A stretch of 46,277 bases of DNA from contig JAFAGA010000002.1 in NCBI GenBank assembly GCA_023423045.1, positions 1 through 46,277 of the forward strand, given 5' to 3'. Each line of letters starts with the position of its first letter. The first letter of the stretch is position 1. The notes beneath the pieces were generated by a model. It did no database searches. It was given only the letters and a program-made list of their open reading frames with translations, and was not told where the DNA came from. Of the stretch, positions 32,420 through 40,705 are shown piece after piece. A program made the translations under genes and the position numbers. The DNA is from Bacillota bacterium (lineage in GTDB: Bacteria > Bacillota > Clostridia > Lachnospirales > Lachnospiraceae).

Positions 32420-34666
32420 ATGGAACAGGAATACATTATTATTACAGGTGCAAGAGAAAATAATTTAAAAAATATCAGTTTAAAAATCCCAAAAAGAAAA
32501 ATTACGATTTTTACAGGTGTTTCAGGCTCCGGCAAATCATCAGTCGTTTTTGATACCATTGCGCAGGAGGCCAGCAGGCAATTGAATGAAAATTTCAGCA
32601 AATTCATTCAAGGCTTTTTACCCAAATACGGCCATCCGGATGCAGACTCAATTGAGCATTTGTCAATGCCGATTGTTGTTGACCAAAGCCGGATCGGCGG
32701 CAACTCCCGCTCTACTCTGGGTACGATTACTGATATTAACCCTTTAATTCGATTGCTATTTTCAAGGATCGGCAGCCCTCATATCGGACCGGCATGGAAC
32801 TTCTCATTTAACGATCCCCATGGTATGTGTAAGACCTGCGAAGGCATCGGGCGACTTGTGACACTGGATGTCAATAAAGCGATTGACCGGGAAAAGTCAC
32901 TGAATGAAGGCGCAATATTGATGCCTGGTTATTCCGTTGGAACCTGGCAGTGGAAGCAGTACGCCGGAAGCGGATTTTTTGACAATGACAAACCCATTAA
33001 AGATTATACGGAGGAGGAATATGACAAATTAATATTCGGTCAGCCGGAAAAATTGGATTCTCTGCTGGTCGACGGAATATCTTCAACCTATGAGGGAATT
33101 GTGGTGCGTTTCAACCGCCAGTACATCAAAACGGATAATGAGATGTCCCAGACAACACAGAAGAAGATAGCGCCTTTCCTAACCGAAATGAAGTGCTATG
33201 ATTGCCATGGTTCAAGGTATAATCCCGAAGTGCTGGCCTGCAAAATCCTGGGATACAATATCGCGGAGATGACGGCAATGCAGGTGAATGATTTGCTGGC
33301 GCTCATTCAAAAAATAGATTATAAGGAGGTTGCGCCGACGGTGGCAAGCCTCTGTGAACGGCTGGGAGATTTAATCGGTATCGGACTGGATTATATTAGT
33401 CTGGACCGGGAAACCTCTACCTTATCCGGCGGTGAATCCCAGCGTGTTAAAATGGTGAGGCATTTGACCGGCAGTTTGGTTGATGTAATGTATATTTTCG
33501 ATGAACCAAGCATCGGGCTGCATCCAAGGGATGTACACCGGTTAAATGACCTGTTGGTAAAGCTGCGTGATAAAGGAAATACGGTGATTGTGGTGGAACA
33601 CGATCCCGATGTGATTAAAGTAGCCGACCATATTATTGATGTTGGGCCGAAGGCCGGCATGGACGGCGGGAATATCATGTTTGAAGGCGGTTATACGGAG
33701 TTATTACAGTCCGACACGTTAACCGGAAGACATATCGGAAAAAAACTTCCCTTTAAGGCCAAGCCAAGAGAAAGCAGAGAATACTATGAAACCTCCAGAA
33801 GTTCCCTGCATAATTTGAAGAATGTAAGTCTGCGCATTCCAAAGGGTATTTTTACTGTGATCACCGGAGTCGCCGGGTCCGGGAAAAGCACCCTGATCAA
33901 TGGTGTTTTTGCGAAAGAATATCCGGATGCAATCCTGATAGACCAATCGGCCGTCAATGCAAACAGCCGTTCCAATCCGGCCACCTACGCAGGTATTATG
34001 GATGATATCCGCAAATTATTTGCAGATGCAAACAAGGTCAGTGCCGGACTTTTTAGCTATAATTCAGAGGGTGCCTGTGAAGCATGTAAAGGGAGAGGGG
34101 TCATTAAGACAGAATTGTCCTTTATGGACTCGGTTGAGCTGGTTTGTGAAGATTGTGAAGGCAGGCGCTTTAAGCAGGAAGTATATCAGTACAGGCTGAA
34201 GGGTAAAACCATTGCGGATATACTGGCAATGACCGTAGCGGAAGCAGTTGAATTTTTTGAGGAAAAGAGCATACGGAAGCAATTAGGTCACCTGGTGGAT
34301 GTGGGACTTCATTATATGACCCTGGGGCAGCCTCTCAACACACTTTCGGGCGGAGAATGCCAGAGGCTGAAGCTGGCGAAGGAGTTAAATAAAAAAGGAA
34401 ATATCTATATTATGGACGAGCCTACCACAGGGCTTCATATGTCGGATATTACAGGTATTCTTGCAATTATTGACCGGCTGGTGGACAAGGGAAATACGGT
34501 GGTTGTCATTGAGCATAATATGGACGTGATGCGAAACGCTGACTGGATCGTGGATATAGGTGTCGACGGAGGAGTTCGGGGAGGACAAATCCTGTTTGAA
34601 GGAAAGCCGGAGGATTTGCTTTCATGCAAAGAATCTATTACAGCAAAATATATCAGTGTATCATAG
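32420..34666 (+). CDS. Class II UvrA-like ABC protein (UvrA2/DrrC type)
   Basis: This 748-residue protein has two ABC ATPase modules with Walker A GVSGSGKS (33-40) and GVAGSGKS (about 483-490), signatures LSGGESQRV and LSGGECQRL, D-loops with FDEPSIGLHP and MDEPTTGLHM, and four zinc-finger Cys pairs (CKTCEG, CYDCHG, CEACKG, CEDCEG). It is shorter than housekeeping UvrA (~940) because the UvrB-interaction region is reduced, which defines the class II/drug-resistance group. AGGAGG precedes the ATG. It probably protects against DNA-binding antibiotics rather than doing standard excision repair. Co-location with a MerR-type regulator and a remnant drug pump fits this. Confidence 0.9.
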   Translation: MEQEYIIITGARENNLKNISLKIPKRKITIFTGVSGSGKSSVVFDTIAQEASRQLNENFSKFIQGFLPKYGHPDADSIEHLSMPIVVDQSRIGGNSRSTLGTITDINPLIRLLFSRIGSPHIGPAWNFSFNDPHGMCKTCEGIGRLVTLDVNKAIDREKSLNEGAILMPGYSVGTWQWKQYAGSGFFDNDKPIKDYTEEEYDKLIFGQPEKLDSLLVDGISSTYEGIVVRFNRQYIKTDNEMSQTTQKKIAPFLTEMKCYDCHGSRYNPEVLACKILGYNIAEMTAMQVNDLLALIQKIDYKEVAPTVASLCERLGDLIGIGLDYISLDRETSTLSGGESQRVKMVRHLTGSLVDVMYIFDEPSIGLHPRDVHRLNDLLVKLRDKGNTVIVVEHDPDVIKVADHIIDVGPKAGMDGGNIMFEGGYTELLQSDTLTGRHIGKKLPFKAKPRESREYYETSRSSLHNLKNVSLRIPKGIFTVITGVAGSGKSTLINGVFAKEYPDAILIDQSAVNANSRSNPATYAGIMDDIRKLFADANKVSAGLFSYNSEGACEACKGRGVIKTELSFMDSVELVCEDCEGRRFKQEVYQYRLKGKTIADILAMTVAEAVEFFEEKSIRKQLGHLVDVGLHYMTLGQPLNTLSGGECQRLKLAKELNKKGNIYIMDEPTTGLHMSDITGILAIIDRLVDKGNTVVVIEHNMDVMRNADWIVDIGVDGGVRGGQILFEGKPEDLLSCKESITAKYISVS

Positions 34667-34782
34667 GAAGCCCCTATAGCATGGAATGCGGATTACTGCC
34701 AGTTTATATAAATGTGCTTAAAAAATAAACATTTGGCAGCAGTACACATATATTATAGCAATAATATATATTGGGGATATAG

Positions 34783-36072
34783 ATGGAGATATATGTGGTT
34801 CAACCAGGAGACAACATATACAGCATAGCCGAACGGTATCATATTTCTGTTGAAAAGCTGGCATTTGATAATGGAGTGGCACCTCCCTATAATTTAGTAG
34901 TTGGGCAAGCATTAATCATTGTTCATCCGAAACTCACCCATATTGTACAGCAAGGAGATACATTGCAGAGTATAGCAAGCATGTATGATGTGCCTGTTAT
35001 GCAAATTATAAGGAATAATCAATTTCTTTCAGTGAGAGAATTCCTGTATTCCGGTGATACTTTGACCATAAGTTATGATACCAAACGGAGCATAATTACA
35101 AATGGCTTTGCCTATCCGTTCATCCGGCAGGAAACACTGATTAAGACTTTGCCTTATTTAACTTATCTATCTATTTTCAACTATACGATTCAAGAGGGCG
35201 GAGCAATAGAAAACTTTCATGACGATACTGAAATTGTGACTGTTACAAAAGCATATGGAACATTGCCGCTGCTGATGGTGACGACAGTAAACAGGCAGGG
35301 CACGCCCAATATTGAATTAACCTATAGAATACTGTTGAATGAAGAATACCAGGACAGAGTTATCGCTACCTTTCTTGAGATCATGAAAAATAAGGGATAC
35401 ATGGGGGCTAATCTGGTCTTAAACAATTTGACGGAAGATAACCAGCTGCTTTATCAGAATTTTATTCAGAAAGTAGCAAGCCGGCTGCAGGAGGAACAAT
35501 TGCAATTATTTATTACAATTAACTATTTTGCAGAGGAAGAAGACAGGGCAGCAACCTTTGAAAATATAGATTATTTAAAAATAACTACATATGTAAACGG
35601 TGTGGTATTCATACATTTGAACTGGGGAACCATTGATACACCTCCTGCTCCTGTAAGTAATATTGAGCATATAAGAGCTTTGATAAACTATGTTACGGCC
35701 AGCATTCCTCCGGATAAGATAATCATTGGAAAACCAACCTTAGGCTATGATTGGCAGCTGCCATTTATACCAGGCAGTTCGTCCGTTAATTCCCTTACAA
35801 TTAATTCTGCTCTTGATTTAGCGTATCAGACAGGAGCTGTTATCGAATTTGATGAAAACTCTCAAACACCGTTTTATTATTATATGCAATTTGGTATCGA
35901 ACTGCCTCTTCAGCATATTGTCTGGTTCGTTGATGTAAGAAGTATAGACGCCCTGAACAAATTAATTATGGAATATGGACTTGGAGGCAGTGGGATATGG
36001 AATATCATGATTTATTATGCACCGTTGTGGACAATTATAAATGCAGAATTTGATATCATAAAGCTGTTTTAA
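34783..36072 (+). CDS. LysM x2 + GH18-like protein lacking the catalytic acids
   Basis: The 429-residue protein has two LysM domains (3-46, YVVQPGDNIYSIAERYHIS; 52-97, THIVQQGDTLQSIASMYDV) and a GH18-type domain (about 103-425), the build of YaaH/SleL spore-cortex enzymes. The motif usually D-x-E on strand 4 (NIDFE in the family) reads NLVLNN here: the Asp is Val212 and the catalytic Glu is Asn214. The rest of the barrel, including IDYLKITTY and GKPTLGYDWQLPF, is preserved. So it should bind but not cut peptidoglycan or chitin-like sugars. GGGGATATAG precedes the ATG. There is no signal peptide, as in spore-coat relatives; a CATATATT box at 34747-34754 resembles a sporulation -10 element but no clear -35 is seen. 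Confidence 0.82.
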   Translation: MEIYVVQPGDNIYSIAERYHISVEKLAFDNGVAPPYNLVVGQALIIVHPKLTHIVQQGDTLQSIASMYDVPVMQIIRNNQFLSVREFLYSGDTLTISYDTKRSIITNGFAYPFIRQETLIKTLPYLTYLSIFNYTIQEGGAIENFHDDTEIVTVTKAYGTLPLLMVTTVNRQGTPNIELTYRILLNEEYQDRVIATFLEIMKNKGYMGANLVLNNLTEDNQLLYQNFIQKVASRLQEEQLQLFITINYFAEEEDRAATFENIDYLKITTYVNGVVFIHLNWGTIDTPPAPVSNIEHIRALINYVTASIPPDKIIIGKPTLGYDWQLPFIPGSSSVNSLTINSALDLAYQTGAVIEFDENSQTPFYYYMQFGIELPLQHIVWFVDVRSIDALNKLIMEYGLGGSGIWNIMIYYAPLWTIINAEFDIIKLF

Positions 36073-36099
36073 ACAAAAAATGCAGTTTATATGCTCCAA

Positions 36100-37026
36100 T
36101 TACGTATTCCAGAGCCCGGCTGTTGTAACTGATATGCTGTCATAAGTTTTAAAGAAGTATTCACAGGTGTTTGTATTAATAAATGCAGTATATTTTGTAT
36201 AATCATAAGTGTTCCGGCTGCTTATTACCGCACCCTTTGGGATGGAGACACTTTCCATGATATGAAAGCATGCCGCAATTGCTTCCATGCTATCCTTTGG
36301 CTGCGGCAAGTGTGCTTTTAAGTAAGCGGTCCGCACAAAGCGTTCCGGAGAGGTAAAGCCGCCCGGCAGGGGGCAGGTTCCTCCGGCCTGGCCAAAAGGG
36401 GTTAATCGTATCTTATCCCAGAAGACTTCCTCGGTTTGTGTCGGGGCAACTCCCATATAGTTTCTCAAATTCGTCATATGCCATTGGAAATTAGGGCTAT
36501 TGGCCATAACACCCATAGGATTGTTGATCATTTCCAGGCCTCTCTCCGTCGGTTCAATCACGACGCAGGCACCGCTTCTGTCGGTAGCAATCCAGTGTAA
36601 CGGCGCGACGGTGTTGGTGACCGGATCCGGAATACCTATAATATTGATTTGATGAATCAGCTCGGATAATTCTTTCACAGAGGCACATCTGCCCAGGATA
36701 TAATGGAGAAAATCAATGGATGCAATCGGCTCGGCAGCTCTGCCGGCCGGCTTTGCATCATACCGGGCATATCCGGCAAAATACAGAACTGCTGCTGCAA
36801 ATCCTTCCTCATTGACGCCATCAAAAAAACCCAGCATTCCGTCAAGTTCCTGACCAAGTCCAATAAACCGATAAGAGTCTCTGAGTGGTTTATTGTTGAA
36901 GCTGTTGTTCCATTGGTAGGCGCTGGGGACGATATAAAGCTGAGGGATAATATCATGTGAAAAATCCATGGTTCGTCCAAAGAATTGTTCCCTGGACTGG
37001 GACTGCAAAGTCATTGCCGTGCACAT
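36100..37026 (-). CDS. Choloylglycine-hydrolase-family enzyme, penicillin-V-acylase-like
   Basis: This 308-residue Ntn hydrolase should expose Cys2 as N-terminal nucleophile after Met removal; the ATG at 37026, with GGAGG eight bases upstream, gives MCTAMTLQ, whereas an upstream in-frame start would hide the Cys. Family catalytic residues are visible: Cys2, Arg18 and Asp21 (FFGRTMDF), Asn176 (MANSPNF), and an Arg in ERFVRTAY (229 or 232). At the site that separates bile-salt hydrolases (Asn) from penicillin V acylases (Tyr) it has Tyr82 (AVLYFAG), so an acylase acting on linear amides such as N-acyl homoserine lactones or penicillin V is more likely than bile-salt hydrolysis. No signal peptide is seen. 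It is monocistronic and convergent with the GH18-like gene. Confidence 0.9.
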   Translation of the reverse strand: MCTAMTLQSQSREQFFGRTMDFSHDIIPQLYIVPSAYQWNNSFNNKPLRDSYRFIGLGQELDGMLGFFDGVNEEGFAAAVLYFAGYARYDAKPAGRAAEPIASIDFLHYILGRCASVKELSELIHQINIIGIPDPVTNTVAPLHWIATDRSGACVVIEPTERGLEMINNPMGVMANSPNFQWHMTNLRNYMGVAPTQTEEVFWDKIRLTPFGQAGGTCPLPGGFTSPERFVRTAYLKAHLPQPKDSMEAIAACFHIMESVSIPKGAVISSRNTYDYTKYTAFINTNTCEYFFKTYDSISVTTAGLWNT

Positions 37027-37268
37027 AAAAATGTCCTCCAAAATATTGGTGATATGATATATAATATATTAAAGAAAATAACTTATGTGAATGTTAGAAT
37101 GCGGCCGGCCAAGCGGTAACGAGTATATTGATTTTTATACAGGAAACCATTTGCCATAGGAACTGCGTCTGATATATAATGGTATCTGCCGACGCTTCGA
37201 TGGATATGGACAAGATGATTGTTTAAAACATGGAAGAAAGTTGGAAAACAGAAGAGGGATTTGAGACT

Positions 37269-37835
37269 ATGAATAAGGAAGAAGTAATAATTAGAACACC
37301 CGGAACAGAGGAACTGTATTCGATTTATGCCTTTTTTCAAATTGTATTAAAGGATACCTTTGAGATAAACGGCATCGGTGATTTAGCAGAATTGCTGGAA
37401 GAAGAGCTTCAAGATAAAAGACGATGCATAAATCAATATTTCGATACGGATGGAAGGGATAGATTTTTCCTGATAGCGGAATTTAACCATGAAATTATTG
37501 GGTCCATAGAATATGGATTATCCAATGAACTTCTGAAACGGTGCACCAATGATGAGATGAAAGATTTATATGAAATAGGAACGGTTTTTGTACATCCAAA
37601 GTATCAGAAAAAAGGAATATCCTCCCTGCTTCTGCATCATATATTTAATGCGTTGAATAGCCGGGGAATCGAAGAGGTTTGCTTTGACAGCGGGTATAGG
37701 ATAGCTCAGAAAATATGGTGCGGGAAATTCGGAGAACCGGAGTATTATTTAAGAAATTACTGGGGTGAAGGAAGTCATCACATGGTGTGGAGAGTGAGGG
37801 TGAAGGATGCCCTTTATAAAATAAATCTGGAATGA
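37269..37835 (+). CDS. GNAT-family acetyltransferase
   Basis: This 188-residue protein shows the GNAT fold: FFLIAEFNHEIIGSIEYG (strands 2-3), EIGTVFVHPKYQKKGISSLLLHHIF with the acetyl-CoA motif Q-K-K-G-I-S at about residues 115-120, and VCFDSGYRIAQKIWCGKFG in the C-terminal half. GAGGGATTTGAGACT lies before the ATG at 37269; the ATG at 37230 has no site. The acceptor is not recognisable; it may be an amine or a peptide. It lies just upstream of a YitT-family gene and runs the same way. Confidence 0.85.
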   Translation: MNKEEVIIRTPGTEELYSIYAFFQIVLKDTFEINGIGDLAELLEEELQDKRRCINQYFDTDGRDRFFLIAEFNHEIIGSIEYGLSNELLKRCTNDEMKDLYEIGTVFVHPKYQKKGISSLLLHHIFNALNSRGIEEVCFDSGYRIAQKIWCGKFGEPEYYLRNYWGEGSHHMVWRVRVKDALYKINLE

Positions 37836-37860
37836 GACATATTGTTCATGGAGAATGGGT

Positions 37861-38724
37861 ATGAAACAGAAAAGAATGCTATTTGAATTGTTGACGGTCA
37901 TTTTGGGAAATCTTCTTTATGCATCCGGTGTGGTACTCTTTATTATGCCGCTGAGGCTGATTACCGGCGGTACGACTGGGATTGGGCTGTTTGTGCAGCA
38001 ATATCTGGGGCTGCCGGTGTCCTATTTTGTATTTGGTTTTAACCTGGTCATGTTTATGCTGGGATTTGCAGTTCTTGGAAGAAAATTTGCATTTACCACA
38101 TTGGTCAGCACCTTCTGTTATCCGGTTGCATTGGAATTGATGCAAAAGGCAGTCGGTGATTATGTGCTGACGGATGATTTGTTTTTATGCACCCTTTTTG
38201 GAGGACTTTGCATCGGAGCAGCCATCGCATTGGTGATAAGGGCGGGAGCGAGTACCGGAGGGATGGACATACCTCCTTTAATACTGAACAAGTTTTTTCG
38301 CATCCCTGTTTCAATTGGCTTATATATCGCCGATTGCATCATACTTATACTGCAGGCAGTCTTTAATGACAGGGAGAAAATTCTATATGGGCTTGTCTTA
38401 GTAATTATATACACTGTGGTGATCGATAAGCTGCTTATGCTGGGCAGCCGTAAGATTCAGGTGGAGGTGATCAGCGATAAGCATGCCAGGATCAAAGAAG
38501 CCATTCTTACGGAGGTCGATCGCGGAGTGACGCTGTTATATGGAAGGACGGGCTTTCTGGAGAGAGAGACAGAGATTATACTGACGATTGTATCAAGCCG
38601 TGAATTGAGTAAGGTTGAAAAATTAATACGTGCGATAGATGAAGAAGCTTTTGTTATGATCAGCCACGTAAGTGAGGTCAGGGGAAAGGGCTTCAGTGCA
38701 GGAAAGAAATATATTACAAAATAA
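37861..38724 (+). CDS. YitT-family membrane protein (DUF161 + DUF2179)
   Basis: The 287-residue protein begins with about five hydrophobic segments (ILGNLLYASGVVLFIMPLRL, ISYFVFGFNLVMFMLGFAVL and others), with the family motif ITGGTTGIGLF near residue 37, then a DUF2179 ferredoxin-like cytoplasmic domain (KIQVEVISDKHARIKEAIL; EREIILTIVSSRELSKVEKLI). This two-part plan is the YitT/YpjC family of Firmicutes. GGAGA precedes the ATG at 37861; an ATG at 37855 is possible. Function is uncharacterised, with a transport or membrane-sensing role suggested for relatives. Confidence 0.88.
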   Translation: MKQKRMLFELLTVILGNLLYASGVVLFIMPLRLITGGTTGIGLFVQQYLGLPVSYFVFGFNLVMFMLGFAVLGRKFAFTTLVSTFCYPVALELMQKAVGDYVLTDDLFLCTLFGGLCIGAAIALVIRAGASTGGMDIPPLILNKFFRIPVSIGLYIADCIILILQAVFNDREKILYGLVLVIIYTVVIDKLLMLGSRKIQVEVISDKHARIKEAILTEVDRGVTLLYGRTGFLERETEIILTIVSSRELSKVEKLIRAIDEEAFVMISHVSEVRGKGFSAGKKYITK

Positions 38725-38798
38725 TCGGCAAAACAGCCGGAAAAATAACTGGCAAATGGATAAAAAATGATAGAGGAATAAGAAAAGAGGCAGAAGAT

Positions 38799-39344
38799 AT
38801 GAAATTAATGATAGTATCAGACATCCACGGTTCTTCGTATTATTGCAGGCTTATGATCGAGGCCTTCCTGAGGGAAAAAGCAGACAGACTGATTTTGCTT
38901 GGAGATATTTTATACCATGGACCGCGCAATGATCTTCCAAGGGACTATGCACCTAAGGAGGTAATCGCCATGCTGAATGGAATGAAGGACAAGCTGCTAT
39001 GCGTGCGCGGTAATTGTGATACGGAAGTCGACCAGATGGTGCTTGAATTTCCGATTATGGCGGATTACGCCCTTGTTTCAATTGGAGGAAATACAATCTA
39101 TGCAACCCATGGACACAAATATAATGAGGATAATCTGCCGCCGATACAGAAAGGGGATATTCTGCTGCACGGACACACCCATATTCCCAAATGTGCCGAA
39201 TATGAGAATTATGTATATATGAATCCCGGCTCCGTATCCATACCGAAGGAAAATAGTACGAATTGTTATATGATAATAGAGGAACAAAGCTTTATTTGGA
39301 AGAGCCTTGAGGATGGAGAGGAATTTTTATCCTATGGCAAATAA
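38799..39344 (+). CDS. yfcE: YfcE-type metallophosphodiesterase
   Basis: This 181-residue calcineurin-like phosphoesterase contains the metal-binding series: VSDIHG (residues 6-11), LLGDIL (about 34-39), RGNCD (about 71-75), THGHK and GHTHIPK. These match the YfcE/MJ0936 family, which hydrolyses phosphodiesters. AAAGAGGCAGAAGAT precedes the ATG. The gene follows the YitT gene by 74 bases and may share its transcript. Confidence 0.93.
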   Translation: MKLMIVSDIHGSSYYCRLMIEAFLREKADRLILLGDILYHGPRNDLPRDYAPKEVIAMLNGMKDKLLCVRGNCDTEVDQMVLEFPIMADYALVSIGGNTIYATHGHKYNEDNLPPIQKGDILLHGHTHIPKCAEYENYVYMNPGSVSIPKENSTNCYMIIEEQSFIWKSLEDGEEFLSYGK

Positions 39345-39483
39345 GCTGAAAGAGAATGGGATAGAGCAATTATATGACACTACCTTAACCAATATTGAGC
39401 CGAATAAATCGGTCTTGTGCCATTTCTCTTTTGAACCGGAAAGAATTATGCATAGTAATTGGAAAGATTTTGGTAATGTATAG
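39334..39483 (+). CDS. Possible 49-residue ORF overlapping yfcE end
   Basis: A frame begins with ATG at 39334 (MANKLKENGIEQLYD) inside the last codons of yfcE and ends with TAG at 39481, just before the long perfect hairpin. GGAGAGG lies about 14 bases upstream, farther than usual. No domain or membrane segment is evident. The open frame reaching exactly the terminator is suggestive, but it could be noise. Confidence 0.3.
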   Translation: MANKLKENGIEQLYDTTLTNIEPNKSVLCHFSFEPERIMHSNWKDFGNV

Positions 39484-39486
39484 GAA

Positions 39487-39544
39487 GAGATATAAAAATT
39501 ATGGACAGAACTTTTCTAGTTTCTGTCCATAATTTTTATATCTC
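39487..39544. terminator. Bidirectional terminator with 24-bp perfect stem
   Basis: GAGATATAAAAATTATGGAC (39487-39506) continues to 39510 and pairs perfectly over 24 bp with 39521-39544, around a 10-nt loop. The inner part is a GGACAGAA/TTCTGTCC stem with flanking A and T runs on opposite sides, so it can terminate both strands. It closes the yfcE transcript. Confidence 0.8.
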
Positions 39545-39561
39545 AACTTGCGTTTACTATC

Positions 39562-39607
39562 TTGACAAATTCCAGCATTTAACTTACTATTAGTAATAGG
39601 TACTAAT
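39562..39607 (+). promoter_or_regulatory. Promoter with overlapping dyads before the DUF4491 gene
   Basis: TTGACA (39562-39567) and TACTAT (39585-39590) are 17 bases apart. The -10 region lies in a perfect 13-bp palindrome TTACTA-T-TAGTAA (39584-39596), and the second arm joins a further dyad ATTAGTA-ATAGG-TACTAAT (39589-39607). This is a repressor-site architecture over the start of transcription; the binding protein is unknown. Confidence 0.65.
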
Positions 39608-39634
39608 AAGCATACAAAAGAGGAAGGAGATATA

Positions 39635-39946
39635 ATGCACTGGTCAGGTATATTCATCGGTTTAATTGTCTTTTTTGTCATCGGTATATTTCATCCCATT
39701 GTAATTAAATGTGAATATTATTTTTCGGATAAGGTTTGGTCTGTATTTTTGGCAGCAGGCTTGCTATGCTGCATAGGATCTGTTCTTATCTCCCACGTCA
39801 TAGTATCTTCCGCACTTTCTATTGTGGGCTTTTCCTGCCTTTGGAGTATCAAGGAGCTGAAAGAGCAAAAGGAAAGGGTGAGGAAAGGCTGGTTTCCGAA
39901 GAACCCGAAGAGAACAGGGGAGAAGAACAGGAAAGGCATAAGCTGA
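39635..39946 (+). CDS. DUF4491 small membrane protein
   Basis: This 103-residue protein matches DUF4491: an N-terminal MHWSGIFIGLIVFFVIGIFHP, the internal motif IKCEYYFSDKVWSVFL, two further hydrophobic stretches and the closing WSIKELKEQKERVRKGWFPKNPKR. GGAAGGAGATATA precedes the ATG. It has its own regulated promoter and its stop overlaps the downstream region by one base (TGATG), so it is coupled to the next membrane-protein gene. Function unknown. Confidence 0.92.
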   Translation: MHWSGIFIGLIVFFVIGIFHPIVIKCEYYFSDKVWSVFLAAGLLCCIGSVLISHVIVSSALSIVGFSCLWSIKELKEQKERVRKGWFPKNPKRTGEKNRKGIS

Positions 39947-39963
39947 TGCACAGTGGAGGTTTT

Positions 39964-40617
39964 ATGAAGAGCAAAAGAGTATTTGGATATTTTGAGGTGG
40001 TTTTTGATATTGCATATCTCTGTGTGGTTGGCATTATTGGGATATGGATACTATCCCATGCCGGGTCGGCACCGCAGATACTTGCAGGGATCATGGCATT
40101 GATCCTGGTATGTGGTGACGCGTTCCATCTGCTTCCCCGCATTATTGTTGTATTAAAAGGAGGCGAGGAGAGGCTGCAGCGGGCCTTGGGCTTTGGTAAG
40201 TTTATCACCTCGATTTCAATGACCGTATTCTATCTGTTTCTGTGGAGTATCGGCAGGATGCTGTGCTTTCCGGGAATCGGTATAACCTGGACAATAGCCG
40301 TATATATCCTTGCGGCGCTGCGCATCATACTCTGCTTCTTTCCTCAGAATCGATGGAATGATAGAAAGCAGCCCCTCAATTGGGGAATATATCGTAATAC
40401 TCCATTTTTCCTGCTGGGAACGGTAGAGATCATGGTTTTCTGGATCTACCGAACCAGTCTTTTGGAGCTGCAATGGATCTGGCTTGCTGTTTTACTTAGC
40501 TTTTTGTTTTACCTGCCGGTGGTTCTGTGGGTTAATAAATCCTCAAAGCTGGGCATGCTAATGTTTCCCAAGACCTGTGCATATATATGGATTGTACTTA
40601 CGTTCCTTGCAATCTGA
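39964..40617 (+). CDS. Polytopic membrane protein, unknown
   Basis: The 217-residue protein has about seven hydrophobic segments (FDIAYLCVVGIIGIWILSHA, LAGIMALILVCGDAFHLLPR, SISMTVFYLFLWSIGRML and later ones), ending with PKTCAYIWIVLTFLAI. The ATG at 39964 follows GGAGG by four bases; an ATG at 39946 overlapping the DUF4491 stop (MHSGGF...) is an alternative. It is translated in a pair with the DUF4491 protein. No domain is recognised, although the conserved-looking GDAFHLLPR segment could be used for family search. Confidence 0.8.
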   Translation: MKSKRVFGYFEVVFDIAYLCVVGIIGIWILSHAGSAPQILAGIMALILVCGDAFHLLPRIIVVLKGGEERLQRALGFGKFITSISMTVFYLFLWSIGRMLCFPGIGITWTIAVYILAALRIILCFFPQNRWNDRKQPLNWGIYRNTPFFLLGTVEIMVFWIYRTSLLELQWIWLAVLLSFLFYLPVVLWVNKSSKLGMLMFPKTCAYIWIVLTFLAI

Positions 40618-40705
40618 GATCTCAATGCCGCCGATATCGGTTAGGGCATATAGATAGATATTTGTAATCTGTTCCAACAGCAATTCAAATGAAAGGAGAT
40701 TGAAC

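Noticed and set aside
37083..37230. A - strand frame ending RYHYISDAVPMANGFLYKNQ... that reads a little like a protein end.
   Set aside because: It has no ribosome site or start and runs antisense to the GNAT gene; I recognise no family. It may be a gene fragment, but the evidence is thin.
40618..40705. A PerR box (TTATAATnATTATAA-type) before katA.
   Set aside because: No palindrome close to the consensus was found.
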